NCBI GenBank assembly: GCA_031761875.1
Contig: CP134492.1
Coordinates: forward strand, 3,224,001-3,288,000
Length of the DNA stretch: 64,000 nt
Source: Bacillaceae bacterium IKA-2
Lineage (GTDB): Bacteria; Bacillota; Bacilli; Bacillales; Anaerobacillaceae
Direction of reading: 5' to 3'
A model generated the notes under the pieces. It searched no databases, was not told where the DNA came from, and was given only the letters and a program-made list of their open reading frames with translations. Made by a program: the position numbers and the translations under genes. This document shows positions 17,564 through 26,809 of the stretch, one piece after another. Within the stretch, counting starts at the first letter, position 1, and each line of letters opens with the position of its first letter.

Positions 17564-18534
17564 TGCCGAACTATTGTGGTATTTATGCTGGTTTAATCGA
17601 ACAGTACATTGATTTCAAAAGAAACCTCGGTTACAAGTTTGTTGATGCCACTTACACACTTTCGTTATTTGACAGATTTACAATAGATAATGCCGTATTA
17701 AAACTCGGTCTATCAAAGGAGATTGTTGATAAATGGAGTGAGAAGCGTCCAAATGAATCAGACAAGACACGTTATGCGAGGATTCATTATATTGCAAAAT
17801 TTTCCGCCTATTTAAATGATATGGGATATCCATCACATATACCGAGATTGCCTAAAAAGTACAGCAGTACGTTTGTACCACATATTTTCTCGAAAAAGGA
17901 AGTGAATGCATTCTTCGATGCATGTGATACGCTTAAAGTTAATAGACGATTTGAAACAACTGTGTATGTACTCCCCGCTTTATTTAGAATGCTATATGGC
18001 TGTGGCATCCGTATCAGCGAAGCGTTATCCCTAACATGTAAGGATGTTGATCTTGATGCAAAAAATATTATTGTCAGGGAAACGAAAAACGGCAAAGACC
18101 GAATACTCCCATTATCTGAAACACTAACTGAGGTGTGTATTCAATATAGGAATGTTCGTCCCGGCAAATATGAACCGAAAGGTTATTTTTTTATCAAGAA
18201 CAATGGGCAAAAATGTAATGCCAAGGCAATATATGAATGGTTCAGAAAAATACTCTGGAATGCAGGAATTCCACATGGTGGGAAGGGTTTTGGCCCAAGA
18301 ATGCATGACTTTCGTCACACTTTCAGTGTACACTCTCTTGTGAAAATGTCAGAAGCTGGGCTAGATTTATACTACTCACTCCCAATATTATCAAAATATC
18401 TTGGGCATCAGTCATTAGAGGCTACAGATAAGTATGTAAGGCTAACATCTGACATGTACCCTGATTTAATTAGAGAAGTAGATAACGTTTGTGCCTATGT
18501 ATTTCCGGAGGTTGACCATTATGAAGCCGACTGA
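17560..18534 (+). CDS. ritB: RIT tyrosine recombinase B
   Basis: 324 residues. The start is ATG 17560 or the adjacent ATG 17563, just behind AAGGAGG; the longer open frame to 17506 is inside ritA. Catalytic residues are intact: CGIRISEAL, HDFRHT, LGHQSLEAT and DKYVRL. Its stop lies 14 bases past the ritC start. Confidence 0.88.
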   Translation: MMPNYCGIYAGLIEQYIDFKRNLGYKFVDATYTLSLFDRFTIDNAVLKLGLSKEIVDKWSEKRPNESDKTRYARIHYIAKFSAYLNDMGYPSHIPRLPKKYSSTFVPHIFSKKEVNAFFDACDTLKVNRRFETTVYVLPALFRMLYGCGIRISEALSLTCKDVDLDAKNIIVRETKNGKDRILPLSETLTEVCIQYRNVRPGKYEPKGYFFIKNNGQKCNAKAIYEWFRKILWNAGIPHGGKGFGPRMHDFRHTFSVHSLVKMSEAGLDLYYSLPILSKYLGHQSLEATDKYVRLTSDMYPDLIREVDNVCAYVFPEVDHYEAD

Positions 18535-19540
18535 TTTCTCTCGCTATCTGACAGGATTTCTTACAAAATACCTGCCAGGAGAAATGGGGTTCAGTATAAA
18601 TACGATTGCCTCTTATAGAGACACATTTGTACTTTTCCTTACATTTATCAAGGATAAAAAAGGAATAAAAACAAATTCTCTGACGCTGGGCATGATTAAT
18701 AAGGAAATGGTTATTCACTTTCTTGACTGGATAGAAACAGAGCGTGGCTGTAGTACAGCCACAAGGAACGTCCGCCTTGCGGCATTACACTCTTTCTTCC
18801 AATATCTCCAGTATCAGAGCCCCGATAATCTTTTGGAATGGCAGAGAATCCTTGGAATCCGGGTTAAGAAAACAGAAACAAAATCAATCAGTTACCTAAC
18901 GCTTAATGGGATCAGACTACTTTTGGAAATGCCTGATCAGTCAACTAAAATAGGACGAAGAGATCTTGCTCTTTTGTCAATTATGTATGAAAGCGGTGGA
19001 AGAGTACAGGAAATCATTGACCTCACTCCGTCACAAGTACGTTTTGACAGACCATGTACTGTAAAGTTAATTGGTAAGGGGAATAAAGCCCGGATAGTCC
19101 CTCTGATGGATGCTCCGTTAGATTTATTAAATCGATATATGGATGAGCAGGGGCTGTTAAGTTTGTCAGCAAACATGTACCCATTGTTCTGTAACAAAAG
19201 AGGAGAAAAACTGACCCGGGCAGGGGTGAATTACATACTAGATAAATATGCACGCAAGGCTCGTATTAAAGATCAAATATTAATCCCAGAACGATTTAGC
19301 TGTCATTGTCTGAGACATTCAAAAGCTATGCACTTACTCCAAGCAGGAGTTAATCTCATATACATCCGTGATATACTAGGTCACCGTTCTGTCCAAACAA
19401 CTGAAATTTACGCTAAGGTAGATTCAAAACAAAAAAGAGAAGCAATTGAAAAAGCATATACAGATGTTGTACCAAAAGGTGCACCTTCTTGGCAAAAAAG
19501 TGGAGATTTATTGGAATGGCTAAAAAGATTTGATAAATAA
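18521..19540 (+). CDS. ritC: RIT tyrosine recombinase C
   Basis: 339 residues from ATG 18521, with CCGGAGG upstream inside ritB. The catalytic set is complete: ESGGRVQEI, HCLRHS, LGHRSVQTT and EIYAKV (Tyr). The N-terminal core-binding domain includes RYLTGFLTKYLPGEMGFS. It ends 58 bases before the right inverted repeat. The three enzymes are thought to act together in recombination of their element; the individual roles are not known to me. Confidence 0.88.
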   Translation: MKPTDFSRYLTGFLTKYLPGEMGFSINTIASYRDTFVLFLTFIKDKKGIKTNSLTLGMINKEMVIHFLDWIETERGCSTATRNVRLAALHSFFQYLQYQSPDNLLEWQRILGIRVKKTETKSISYLTLNGIRLLLEMPDQSTKIGRRDLALLSIMYESGGRVQEIIDLTPSQVRFDRPCTVKLIGKGNKARIVPLMDAPLDLLNRYMDEQGLLSLSANMYPLFCNKRGEKLTRAGVNYILDKYARKARIKDQILIPERFSCHCLRHSKAMHLLQAGVNLIYIRDILGHRSVQTTEIYAKVDSKQKREAIEKAYTDVVPKGAPSWQKSGDLLEWLKRFDK

Positions 19541-19598
19541 AATAGTGTTTGCGTTGCAGATAATGTAAAGTAAAACAGCGAGGGATCCTTTACTTACG

Positions 19599-19649
19599 GT
19601 TATTTAACAGCCTTACTTTACATTATCATATACTTTTCATTACCCTTCT
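19599..19649. repeat. Right terminal inverted repeat of the RIT element
   Basis: Ends in ACTTTTCATTACCCTTCT, mirror of the left repeat. An inner copy of the half-site (AATGTAAAGTAAAACA, 19562-19577) is the exact reverse complement of 16240-16255, so both ends have the same layout. Confidence 0.93.
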
Positions 19650-20466
19650 CGTTTCCACTGAAACAATTAGTGACGTTGATATCGAATCCGTAGTAGAGTG
19701 ACAATTTTAGCAAATTCTCATTGAGGACTTTTTCAGTTTTACCTATGAATTTTGATACTACATTTCTCATATTGTCGTACACAATCTCTGAATAAACGCC
19801 ACCTAACATATCGAAGAAACGCACATGAGAATCCATAAAGACGTCTTGCTTTTGATTCTTATATAAATACGCCCATCTGAAATCAGCAGCTGGTGAAGAT
19901 AGTACAGCTAGATGATAGGTATTGATCTCCCCGTTTATTTCTAACTTCACTTCGCCAAAATCATATTCAAGTCTTTGCCCTAAATCATATGATTGTTTAA
20001 TAAAGCATTCCTTAGGTTTGTTTCTTTTTTCTCTGATTTTATTTGTAATAGTTGTATATCCAATATCAAACTTTTCATTGACTAGCATTTGGTGAATTTG
20101 CAAATTAGTCAGCTGTTGTTTATGTCGACCTAACTCTTTACACTTTTCAGATTCACTCTCTAGGATTTCGTCTAATCTGGTATCGATTTCTGCTGTGTAC
20201 TTTCTTGGCTTTCTATTTTGAGCATTATACTTTGGTGCCTCGCATATTTTTTCTTGTACTTCTTGTACTTCTTTTTTATTAACGTCTAAGGCATTCAACA
20301 GAGTATTGTTCTTCTGGTACTCATTCCAATAGATTGCGACTGTTTTCCGATTGATGTTTAAAAGCTTGGCAGCTTTTCTATTGGATACACCTTGCTGCTT
20401 TAGTTTTATTATTGCATGTTTGTCCATTATCTCAATCACTCCATCCCACCCCTTTACTGCCATCAT
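19650..20466 (-). pseudogene. istA: IstA transposase, N-terminal part
   Basis: Holds the helix-turn-helix (KLKQQGVSNRKAAKLLNINR) and two of the three catalytic acids: EYDFGEV (first Asp) and VYDNMRNVV (second Asp). The frame is clean to CFSGNEKG and then runs into the inverted repeat of the RIT element. The missing C-terminus is at 15461-16149. The original transposase would have been about 500 residues, typical of IS21. Confidence 0.92.
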
Positions 20467-20559
20467 AACAGTAAGAGATTAGTGTTAAAGTACTGGACCG
20501 TTTTTCAATTGATATTATTCTATTAATGGGCCACTTTTAGAGTATCATAAACACTCCGA

Positions 20560-20772
20560 TATAAAAAAGAAGTTGATTCACAAAAAGAAATTTTTTTGTG
20601 GTTACAAACCTTAGGTATTACTGGATTACAAGAAGATCTTCTTGAAAGTACTCATACAATTGATGCTTGTGCAGCGGCATTAGCTGCATGGCATTGGGGA
20701 GATAAGTCAAAGCAACCAGAGTGGCATTGGGATCTGACGACCGCTAGTCACCCGTATGAGTTATGTTGCTAA
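20560..20772 (+). pseudogene. DUF429 protein, 3' part
   Basis: Continues the frame of 14210-14662 directly after the CTCCGA duplication: YKKEVDSQKEIFLWLQ... TIDACAAALAAWHWG ... ending ELCC and TAA at 20770-20772. The DACAAA motif is the conserved C-terminal signature of DUF429 proteins. The gap 20773-20976 shows nothing else. Confidence 0.88.
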
Positions 20773-20976
20773 TTTAATAAATTAATAAATATGAAGATTT
20801 CCCTGTTCGTTCTAAAATCGAGGGTTTATTTTGAAAGATATTGTCCTTATCATATAGTGTTTCAATACTATTATTGGAACATTATTGTTTTTAAACTTGT
20901 CGGTCGGTATAATGCTTCAAACCATGATTGATATTCAAAAAGGAATTTTATCGAAACAACGAAAATGATTTATAAG

Positions 20977-21013
20977 AAAGCCTACAACCCATTAGATAGA
21001 TTGTAGGCTTTCT
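20977..21013 (-). terminator. Terminator of the response regulator gene
   Basis: AAAGCCTACAA pairs with TTGTAGGCTTT around a 13-base loop, ending at the stop codon of the regulator. The following minus-strand bases are moderately T-rich. Confidence 0.75.
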
Positions 21014-21743
21014 ATACAGGGATTTTGATTTCTTGAAACAGATAACCAATATTCCTGACTGTTTTAATATAACTTGGATTTCTTCGGTCTGCCTCAATTT
21101 TTTCCCTTAATTTGCTAATATAAATATCAATAATTCTAACGTCATGATATTTTTCGTCGTCACGGACAATAGAAAGTAACTCATCTCTCGAGATCGGTCT
21201 TCCTAAGTTACAGCAGAAATGATAAAGAATTTGAAACTCAACTTTTGTTAAATCAACAGATTTCTTTTTCACATAAACAGAAAATCGATTAGGATCGATG
21301 ACGAGTTCCCCTATACTAATAATTCCAGAATCCGATAACTGCTCTTTATTTAGCATACTACTTTGTCCAATTTTTTCTCTTCTAACGATTGATTTCATTC
21401 TCGCAATTAGTTCCTTTGCTCGTATTGGCTTACGAACATAGTCATCTGCCCCTAATTCTAATCCAAGAACTAAATCAAGTTCTTTATCTGTTTGCGAGAT
21501 AAGAATTAAGGGAGTCCAGTTTCCGTGGTGAAAACGTAATTTGCGACAAAAATCAAAGGCTAGATAGTTTTGTGTATCTATTTCCAAAATAATAATAGCA
21601 GGTTTTTCTGTTTCAATTAATCCTAGTCCCTCTGAACCATCATCTGCTTGGAGTGGTTGGAATCCTGCTTGTTCTAATGGTGTTTTCAGTGCTCCGAACG
21701 TTGCCGGATCAGGATCTATTATGAGAACTTTTTGACTCATCAT
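21012..21743 (-). CDS. OmpR/PhoB-type response regulator with atypical receiver
   Basis: 243 residues: receiver domain (5-120) and winged-helix DNA-binding domain (about 145-238, with KVEFQILYHFC and DVRIIDIYISKLREKI). The receiver is odd. The strand that should end in the phosphorylated Asp reads IIILEIDTQ, placing Glu54 at that position, with Asp56 two residues on. The acidic pocket is IDPD (D10, D12) rather than an adjacent pair. The conserved Ser83 and Lys105 remain. It may be phosphorylation-independent or mimic the active state. No histidine kinase is next to it. It follows the phosphate operon but is separated by a terminator. Start: AGGAGG just upstream of ATGATG. Confidence 0.85.
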   Translation of the reverse strand: MMSQKVLIIDPDPATFGALKTPLEQAGFQPLQADDGSEGLGLIETEKPAIIILEIDTQNYLAFDFCRKLRFHHGNWTPLILISQTDKELDLVLGLELGADDYVRKPIRAKELIARMKSIVRREKIGQSSMLNKEQLSDSGIISIGELVIDPNRFSVYVKKKSVDLTKVEFQILYHFCCNLGRPISRDELLSIVRDDEKYHDVRIIDIYISKLREKIEADRRNPSYIKTVRNIGYLFQEIKIPV

Positions 21744-21831
21744 ATTAGCCTCCTATAGTAAACTCTATTAGAGAAAAACTTGGTCAGTCCATGCCTTTAG
21801 GCGTTGTCTAAGACTTAGTTGAAGTTATAAT

Positions 21832-21872
21832 AAAAAGACAAACGTCTGTCCAGTGCAGACATTTGTCTTTTT
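21832..21872 (-). terminator. Terminator after phoU
   Basis: AAAAAGACAAA-GTCTG pairs with CAGAC-TTTGTCTTTTT, followed by TTATTAT on the minus strand. It closes the pst-phoU operon and separates it from the response regulator. It is symmetrical enough to work in both directions. Confidence 0.85.
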
Positions 21873-21874
21873 AT

Positions 21875-21931
21875 GGTGTCTGACACCGAGTGTAAGAGTG
21901 GTTCTATCTTACACCATGTGGATTTTTCACA
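21875..21931. repeat. REP-like repeat (GGTGTCTGACACC) with second hairpin
   Basis: Palindrome GGTGTCTGACACC (21875-21887), then TGTAAGA...TCTTACA, then CACCATGTGGATTTTTCACA. Same family as the copies at 26991, 28943 and 44151. Confidence 0.75.
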
Positions 21932-21940
21932 ATTATTTTT

Positions 21941-22603
21941 TTAATTCAAATCATAATATTGCCCATTCACTTCATAAATAACTAGTTCAGCAATGTTTGT
22001 TGAGTAATCAGCAATTCGTTCTATATAGCGCGCAATGAAAGCAAGTTGGGTTAGGTTTTCAATTCCTGATTGGACTGCTATACCATTTTTAAAGATTTCT
22101 TTAATGAATTGTGCATACAATTCGTCAACTTGATCATCAACTTGAGCAATTCGCTGTGCTTCTAGGACATTTTCATTTTGATAAGCAATTAGTGATTTTT
22201 CTAACATTTCTCTGGCGATTTTTGACATTTCTATTAATTTCGATGTATCAATTCCAGTTCCAGTTCCTATCTGTGGTATTCTTTTCGCAGCCTTTGCTAT
22301 ATCAACAGCCAAATCACCTACTCGCTCTAAATCACTAGAAATTTTAATTGCCGTGATTATTTTACGAAGATCCGAAGCAACTGGTTGTTGTTTTGCAATC
22401 AGCAAGGTTGCTTTTTCATTAATACTTAATTCTAATAGGTTAATTTTATAATCATTTTTTTTGATTTCAGTAAATTTCACTAAATCATTGGTTTCAAATG
22501 CTTCCATCGATTCGCTAAAAGCAAATCCCGCATCTTTTCCTAAAACCATAATACTTTTCCTCAATTGCTTTAAACCATCATGAAAAGCTTCTCGGGTTTG
22601 CAT
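21941..22603 (-). CDS. phoU: Phosphate uptake regulator PhoU
   Basis: About 220 residues, all helical, with the two PhoU repeats (ERVGDLAVDIAK and ERIADYSTNIAEL). It dampens phosphate transport and Pho signalling. The open frame begins at GTG 22612, but AAGGAG fits ATG 22603 better. It is last in the pst operon, 14 bases after pstB. Confidence 0.94.
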   Translation of the reverse strand: MQTREAFHDGLKQLRKSIMVLGKDAGFAFSESMEAFETNDLVKFTEIKKNDYKINLLELSINEKATLLIAKQQPVASDLRKIITAIKISSDLERVGDLAVDIAKAAKRIPQIGTGTGIDTSKLIEMSKIAREMLEKSLIAYQNENVLEAQRIAQVDDQVDELYAQFIKEIFKNGIAVQSGIENLTQLAFIARYIERIADYSTNIAELVIYEVNGQYYDLN

Positions 22604-22617
22604 TTGTGCCACTCTCC

Positions 22618-23442
22618 TTAACCGAATCTTCCGGTAATATAGTCTTCAGTACGCTTATCACGAGGATTAGAAAATATAACGTTCGTATCATCATACTCGA
22701 CAACTTCACCATTTAAAAAGAATGCCGTTTTATCAGAAATACGCGCTGCTTGTTGCATATTATGAGTGACGATGATAATCGAGTAGCTTTCTTTTAGTTT
22801 TTGGATTAATTCTTCTACTTTTAATGTTGATTTTGGATCAAGAGCACTAGTTGGCTCATCCATTAAAATAACCTCTGGCTCAACTGCAAGGCAGCGTGCG
22901 ATACAAAGGCGCTGCTGTTGACCACCGGACAAACCTAAAGCTGACTCGTGCAAACGATCTTTTACTTCCTCCCAAAGAAATGCTTCACGTAAACTTTTTT
23001 CAACGATTTCTTGAAGCTGGGCTTTCTTTTTAATGCCATGAACTCGAGGGCCAAAAGCAACATTATCAAAAATTGATTTCGGAAATGGGTTCGGTTTTTG
23101 AAAAACCATTCCAATCGCACTTCGAAGCTCTACTAAATTTACTGATCGATCAAAAATATTTACACCATGATAATCAACTTCTCCTGATATTTTTGCAATT
23201 GGAACAAGTTCAATCATTCGATTTAAGGTCTTTAAAAAAGTTGATTTACCACAACCTGAAGGTCCGATAATTGCTGTTATATTATTTTTTTTAATCGAAA
23301 ATGATATATCTTTTAACGCCTGATCTGAGCCATACCATAAATTTAATCCATTTACTGTAAAAATACTTGTTTCTTTAGCTGCATCCCGATGTGAGATTTT
23401 TTCTATTTTATTTTCTTCTATAACTTTTTCTAGAACTGACAT
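22618..23442 (-). CDS. pstB: Phosphate ABC transporter ATP-binding protein PstB
   Basis: 274 residues. Walker A is GPSGCGKST, the signature [13 protein letters not shown], Walker [12 protein letters not shown], and the H-loop VTHNMQQ. It powers uptake through PstC and PstA at the inner face of the membrane. A 93-base gap separates it from pstA. It carries about 20 extra N-terminal residues before the usual [11 protein letters not shown] start. Confidence 0.97.
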   Translation of the reverse strand: MSVLEKVIEENKIEKISHRDAAKETSIFTVNGLNLWYGSDQALKDISFSIKKNNITAIIGPSGCGKSTFLKTLNRMIELVPIAKISGEVDYHGVNIFDRSVNLVELRSAIGMVFQKPNPFPKSIFDNVAFGPRVHGIKKKAQLQEIVEKSLREAFLWEEVKDRLHESALGLSGGQQQRLCIARCLAVEPEVILMDEPTSALDPKSTLKVEELIQKLKESYSIIIVTHNMQQAARISDKTAFFLNGEVVEYDDTNVIFSNPRDKRTEDYITGRFG

Positions 23443-23535
23443 GTTAACATCTCCCCATGTTTTATTTAATGAGCGTTTAAAACTAAATGGAAATTCTCAA
23501 GTAAGGATGTGCTGCGAAAATCAGAAAATTATTTT

Positions 23536-24390
23536 TTATAATAATTCATTTTTCTGACGGTAATAGTTTCTTAGAACAATTGCAAAACTATTTAATAATA
23601 TAACTAGTAAAATTAACACGAGCGCTGTACCATAGGCAATTGGTCTAACCGCTGTTGCTTGCGCATGCTGCGTTGCCAAAATGTATAAGTGATAAGGCAA
23701 AGCCATAAAACCATCCATTAATGATGACGGTAATTGCGGTAAAAAATATGCCGCCCCCGTTAAGATAATCGGTGCTGTTTCCCCAGCTGCCCTTGCGAGT
23801 CCTAAAATCGATCCTGTTGCCATTCCAGGAATTGCTGATGGCAAAACTAGCTGACGAATCGTCTGCCATTTTGTTGCCCCGAGCGCGAGACCACCTTCAC
23901 GAAACGAAATCGGTACGCTCTTCAAGGCTTCTTCTGACGCGGTGATCACCCACGGTAAAACCATAATTCCAAGCGTTATTGCTGCTGTCAGTAAACCTGT
24001 GCCTAACTTTAGTGTAGCCGCAAAAATCGCTAACCCAAACAGTCCATAAACGATTGATGGAACTCCTGCTAAATTACGAATACTTAAGCGAATCACTCGA
24101 ACGATAACCCCTTGCTTTGCATATTCGTTTAAATAAATTGCTGCACCAATCCCTACTGGCACCGAAATTAACACGGTTAATGACGCGACATAAAATGTTC
24201 CGACTAGAGCTGGCCAAATTCCACCTTCTGTCATATTTTTCCTTGGTGGCTGTGTAACGAATGACCAACTTAACACACTAGCCCCTTCCCTTATAATTGA
24301 GAATAATAGGAGGCCTAAAGCGGCAACTGTTAAAAAAGCAAAGAAACCACAGATTGAAAACCAAATCTTTTCTGTTATTTTTTTATTCAT
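23536..24390 (-). CDS. pstA: Phosphate ABC transporter permease PstA
   Basis: 284 residues with about six membrane helices. The permease coupling loop reads EEALKSVPISFREGGLALGATKW, which docks with PstB. It overlaps the pstC stop by 8 bases, so the two permeases are translated together. Confidence 0.96.
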   Translation of the reverse strand: MNKKITEKIWFSICGFFAFLTVAALGLLLFSIIREGASVLSWSFVTQPPRKNMTEGGIWPALVGTFYVASLTVLISVPVGIGAAIYLNEYAKQGVIVRVIRLSIRNLAGVPSIVYGLFGLAIFAATLKLGTGLLTAAITLGIMVLPWVITASEEALKSVPISFREGGLALGATKWQTIRQLVLPSAIPGMATGSILGLARAAGETAPIILTGAAYFLPQLPSSLMDGFMALPYHLYILATQHAQATAVRPIAYGTALVLILLVILLNSFAIVLRNYYRQKNELL

Positions 24391-25390
24391 TGCCCAGTTT
24401 GCTCCTTTGTCTAGAAATTAATAAATCAGCGATTAAGTTAACAACAAAGGTAATAATAAATAAGATGATCGCTGTCACAAATAATGAACTATAATGTAAA
24501 CTGCCCCAAGCTACATCTGAGCCCTCAATAGCAATATTAGCTGTTAACGTTCGGACAGATGTTAAGAAGTTAGGGACGACAATCCCAAAAAACTCTTTAA
24601 GAGGCATATCAATTGCGTTTCCCGCTGCCATTAATACCGTCATTGTTTCACCAACTGCGCGACCAAAACCAAGCATAATACCAGCTACAATCCCAGATTT
24701 CGCCGCTGGTACAGTAATTGTTTTTATTGTTTCCCAACGCGAAGCCCCTAGCGCATACGCTGCCTCACGATAATCTTTCGGGATACTTTTAATCGAATCT
24801 TCAGAAATTGAAATGATCGTTGGTAATGCCATTACTGATAAAATCAATGACGCTGTTAACGCCGTTAGTCCATTTGATAAATTAAATAAATTTGCGATTA
24901 GCGGTGATAAAATCACTAAAGCTATAAATCCTAATACTACCGAAGGGAAAATAGCTAGGATTTCAATTGTCGGCTTCAAGATTTCTCGAACTCTTTTTGG
25001 TGCAATTTCCGCAATATAAATTGCGGTGAAAATACCCCACGGAATAGCAATAATTAATGCTCCAATGGTTACCATAAATGAACTTATAATAAATGGTAAT
25101 GCCCCATATCCTGCGCCTTGTGACGCGGTTGAAGACGGATACCATCTTGTAGTCGTTAAAAATTCCATTAACCCTACTTCGCTTAGCGCTGTTGAACCTT
25201 CTCTTATTAAGAAATACAATAATAAACATAAAATAAAGACCGCTATTAACCCAAATACTAAAAAGGCTTTTTCTACTAAGAAATCTAAAATATTTACTTT
25301 AAACGATTTTTGCGTTAATTTTTCTTTTGTGATTACTTTTAACTTTGTAAATTGTTGTTCCTCTTTATGTTTTTGAGCGATAATTGCCAC
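24383..25390 (-). CDS. pstC: Phosphate ABC transporter permease PstC
   Basis: 335 residues, six or more membrane helices after a cytoplasmic N-terminus of about 35 residues. The coupling loop is EDSIKSIPKDYREAAYALGASRWE. It pairs with PstA to form the phosphate channel. Confidence 0.96.
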   Translation of the reverse strand: MAIIAQKHKEEQQFTKLKVITKEKLTQKSFKVNILDFLVEKAFLVFGLIAVFILCLLLYFLIREGSTALSEVGLMEFLTTTRWYPSSTASQGAGYGALPFIISSFMVTIGALIIAIPWGIFTAIYIAEIAPKRVREILKPTIEILAIFPSVVLGFIALVILSPLIANLFNLSNGLTALTASLILSVMALPTIISISEDSIKSIPKDYREAAYALGASRWETIKTITVPAAKSGIVAGIMLGFGRAVGETMTVLMAAGNAIDMPLKEFFGIVVPNFLTSVRTLTANIAIEGSDVAWGSLHYSSLFVTAIILFIITFVVNLIADLLISRQRSKLGNE

Positions 25391-25629
25391 ATTGTCCCCT
25401 CCATTACTATCATAAACCTGTAACTTTTCTGAAAGTTAGCTGTTTGCAATGAGCGTATCAACTAATTTTTTCGATGTTAACTTTCGATGGATAACTTATT
25501 AAACTAGCTAAAAGCAGTGAGCGCATCGCTCTACTTTTTGATACAGTAACTAAGTCTTTATTAATAATTTCCGTTTCGCGTCGTGGCTGTTAAGCTATGT
25601 TAGTTTTGAACCGTCCAAGTTAACTATAT

Positions 25630-25674
25630 ACAAGCAACTTGGAACTACCCCAAGTGGGTAATTCCAACGCTTGT
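25630..25674 (-). promoter_or_regulatory. Intercistronic hairpin between pstS and pstC
   Basis: Three paired blocks (ACAAGC/GCTTGT, TGGAA/TTCCA, TACCC/GGGTA) make a long bulged stem in the 350-base gap 25391-25740. No T-run follows. It probably stabilises the pstS message or partly stops transcription, so that the binding protein is made in excess of the permease. The rest of the gap shows nothing clear. Confidence 0.55.
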
Positions 25675-25740
25675 AATTACACTTATATAAGCGGATATTC
25701 AAAAAATTGATAATCTCGCGCTCTTACCGACGCTTACTAT

Positions 25741-26739
25741 TTACCAATCTAATCCAAATTCAGCGTAAACTGCTTTATTTTGATCTTGATACTTTGATCC
25801 AATTTGGTAAAAACCAGTATCACGTAATACTTGCTTAGCATCTTCTGATTTTAATACCCAGTCTAAGTAGTGAAGTTTTAATCCTTCTGGCTTACCATTT
25901 ACATAGAAGAAAAGTGGACGAGCGATTGGATATAATCCTTCATTAACGTTATCTTCATCGAATGGCGTGTAATATTCACTATCTTCGTCTAAGGCTACAT
26001 CAATTGCATTAATACCATCAATATAACCAATACCGATATAACCAATTGCATTTACTTCCTGTGAAATAGCTTCACGAATGGCTGATGAACCAGGCATAAA
26101 CATCGTACCTTCTGCAAAATCTTCTCCATCCATTACATTTTCGTTAAAGTAAACGTAAGTACCTGAATTTGATTGACGAGAATAAACAGTTATTTCTCCA
26201 CCGTCTGCCCAACCTACGTCAGCCCAGTTAGTAATCTTTCCTACAAAAATATCTTTAACTTGAGCCAATGTTAATTGTGATACAGGATTATCATTATGAA
26301 TGGCAACCGCTAAGCCATCTTGACCAACAATAAATTCATAAGCAGTAGCACCATTTGCTTCCGCATCATCCAATTCTTCTTGTTTCATCGATCGAGACGA
26401 TTGAGCAATATCAACATTATTGTTAATCATTGCTGCAACACCAGTTCCAGATCCACCACCAGTTACTGCTAAGTTTCCATTTTCGTTAGCGTTATCCATG
26501 TAAACTTCAGCAAATGCTTGACCTAAGTTAACCATTGTGTCTGAACCACGAATATCTAACATTCCAGCTGGTAATTCTTCCTTAGTGTCCTCTTGAGTTG
26601 TTGATTCTACAGGATCCGCTTGACTATCTGTTGATCCCTGTTGACTTTCACTTGCCACATCCTCATTTGAACCACATGCTACAGCAAAAATCATAACTGC
26701 TCCCAAAACTAGAAATAAGAAAAACTTTTTTGCACTCAC
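25741..26739 (-). CDS. pstS: Phosphate-binding lipoprotein PstS
   Basis: 332 residues. The lipoprotein signal ends in AVACG (Cys22). The mature part has the PBP-like fold with phosphate-contact motifs: RGSDTMVNLGQAF, GGGSGTGVAAMINN, SRSMKQEE and RQSNSGTYVYF. It captures phosphate outside the membrane and delivers it to PstCA. It is first in the operon, with PhoP boxes upstream. Confidence 0.96.
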   Translation of the reverse strand: MSAKKFFLFLVLGAVMIFAVACGSNEDVASESQQGSTDSQADPVESTTQEDTKEELPAGMLDIRGSDTMVNLGQAFAEVYMDNANENGNLAVTGGGSGTGVAAMINNNVDIAQSSRSMKQEELDDAEANGATAYEFIVGQDGLAVAIHNDNPVSQLTLAQVKDIFVGKITNWADVGWADGGEITVYSRQSNSGTYVYFNENVMDGEDFAEGTMFMPGSSAIREAISQEVNAIGYIGIGYIDGINAIDVALDEDSEYYTPFDEDNVNEGLYPIARPLFFYVNGKPEGLKLHYLDWVLKSEDAKQVLRDTGFYQIGSKYQDQNKAVYAEFGLDW

Positions 26740-26809
26740 TGATAATTTCCTCCCTTTATTTAAGCTTACTATTTAAGATAAGGTATTTTGTTTCCCTATC
26801 TCAATTGCT

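Larger units (their letters stand above)
16150..19649. mobile_element. RIT-type element (three tyrosine recombinases) inserted in istA
   Basis: Three overlapping tyrosine recombinase genes on the plus strand are bounded by near-identical 51-bp inverted repeats (16168-16218 and 19599-19649, one mismatch). The 8-mer ACCCTTCT lies at 16142-16149 and at 19642-19649. Removing one copy and everything between restores the istA reading ...GNEKG-HVEGS. The gene order and sizes (415, 324, 339 residues) match the recombinase-in-trio elements described in proteobacteria and other phyla. The left end has 18 extra bases before the inverted repeat. No cargo gene is present. Confidence 0.85.
14663..20553. 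mobile_element. IS21-family element, itself interrupted by a RIT element
   Basis: Flanked by the 6-base direct repeat CTCCGA (14657-14662 and 20554-20559). The ends begin TGTATTTGTC and finish ATCATAAACA, the TG...CA ends of IS21. Each end carries inner repeats of the type AAAAGYGGYCCA and TTGAAAAAMGGTCCA (14680-14712 and 20500-20545). It encodes istA and istB on the minus strand. Without the 3.5-kb nested insert it would be about 2.4 kb, normal for the family. istA is broken, so the element should no longer move by itself. Confidence 0.9.
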
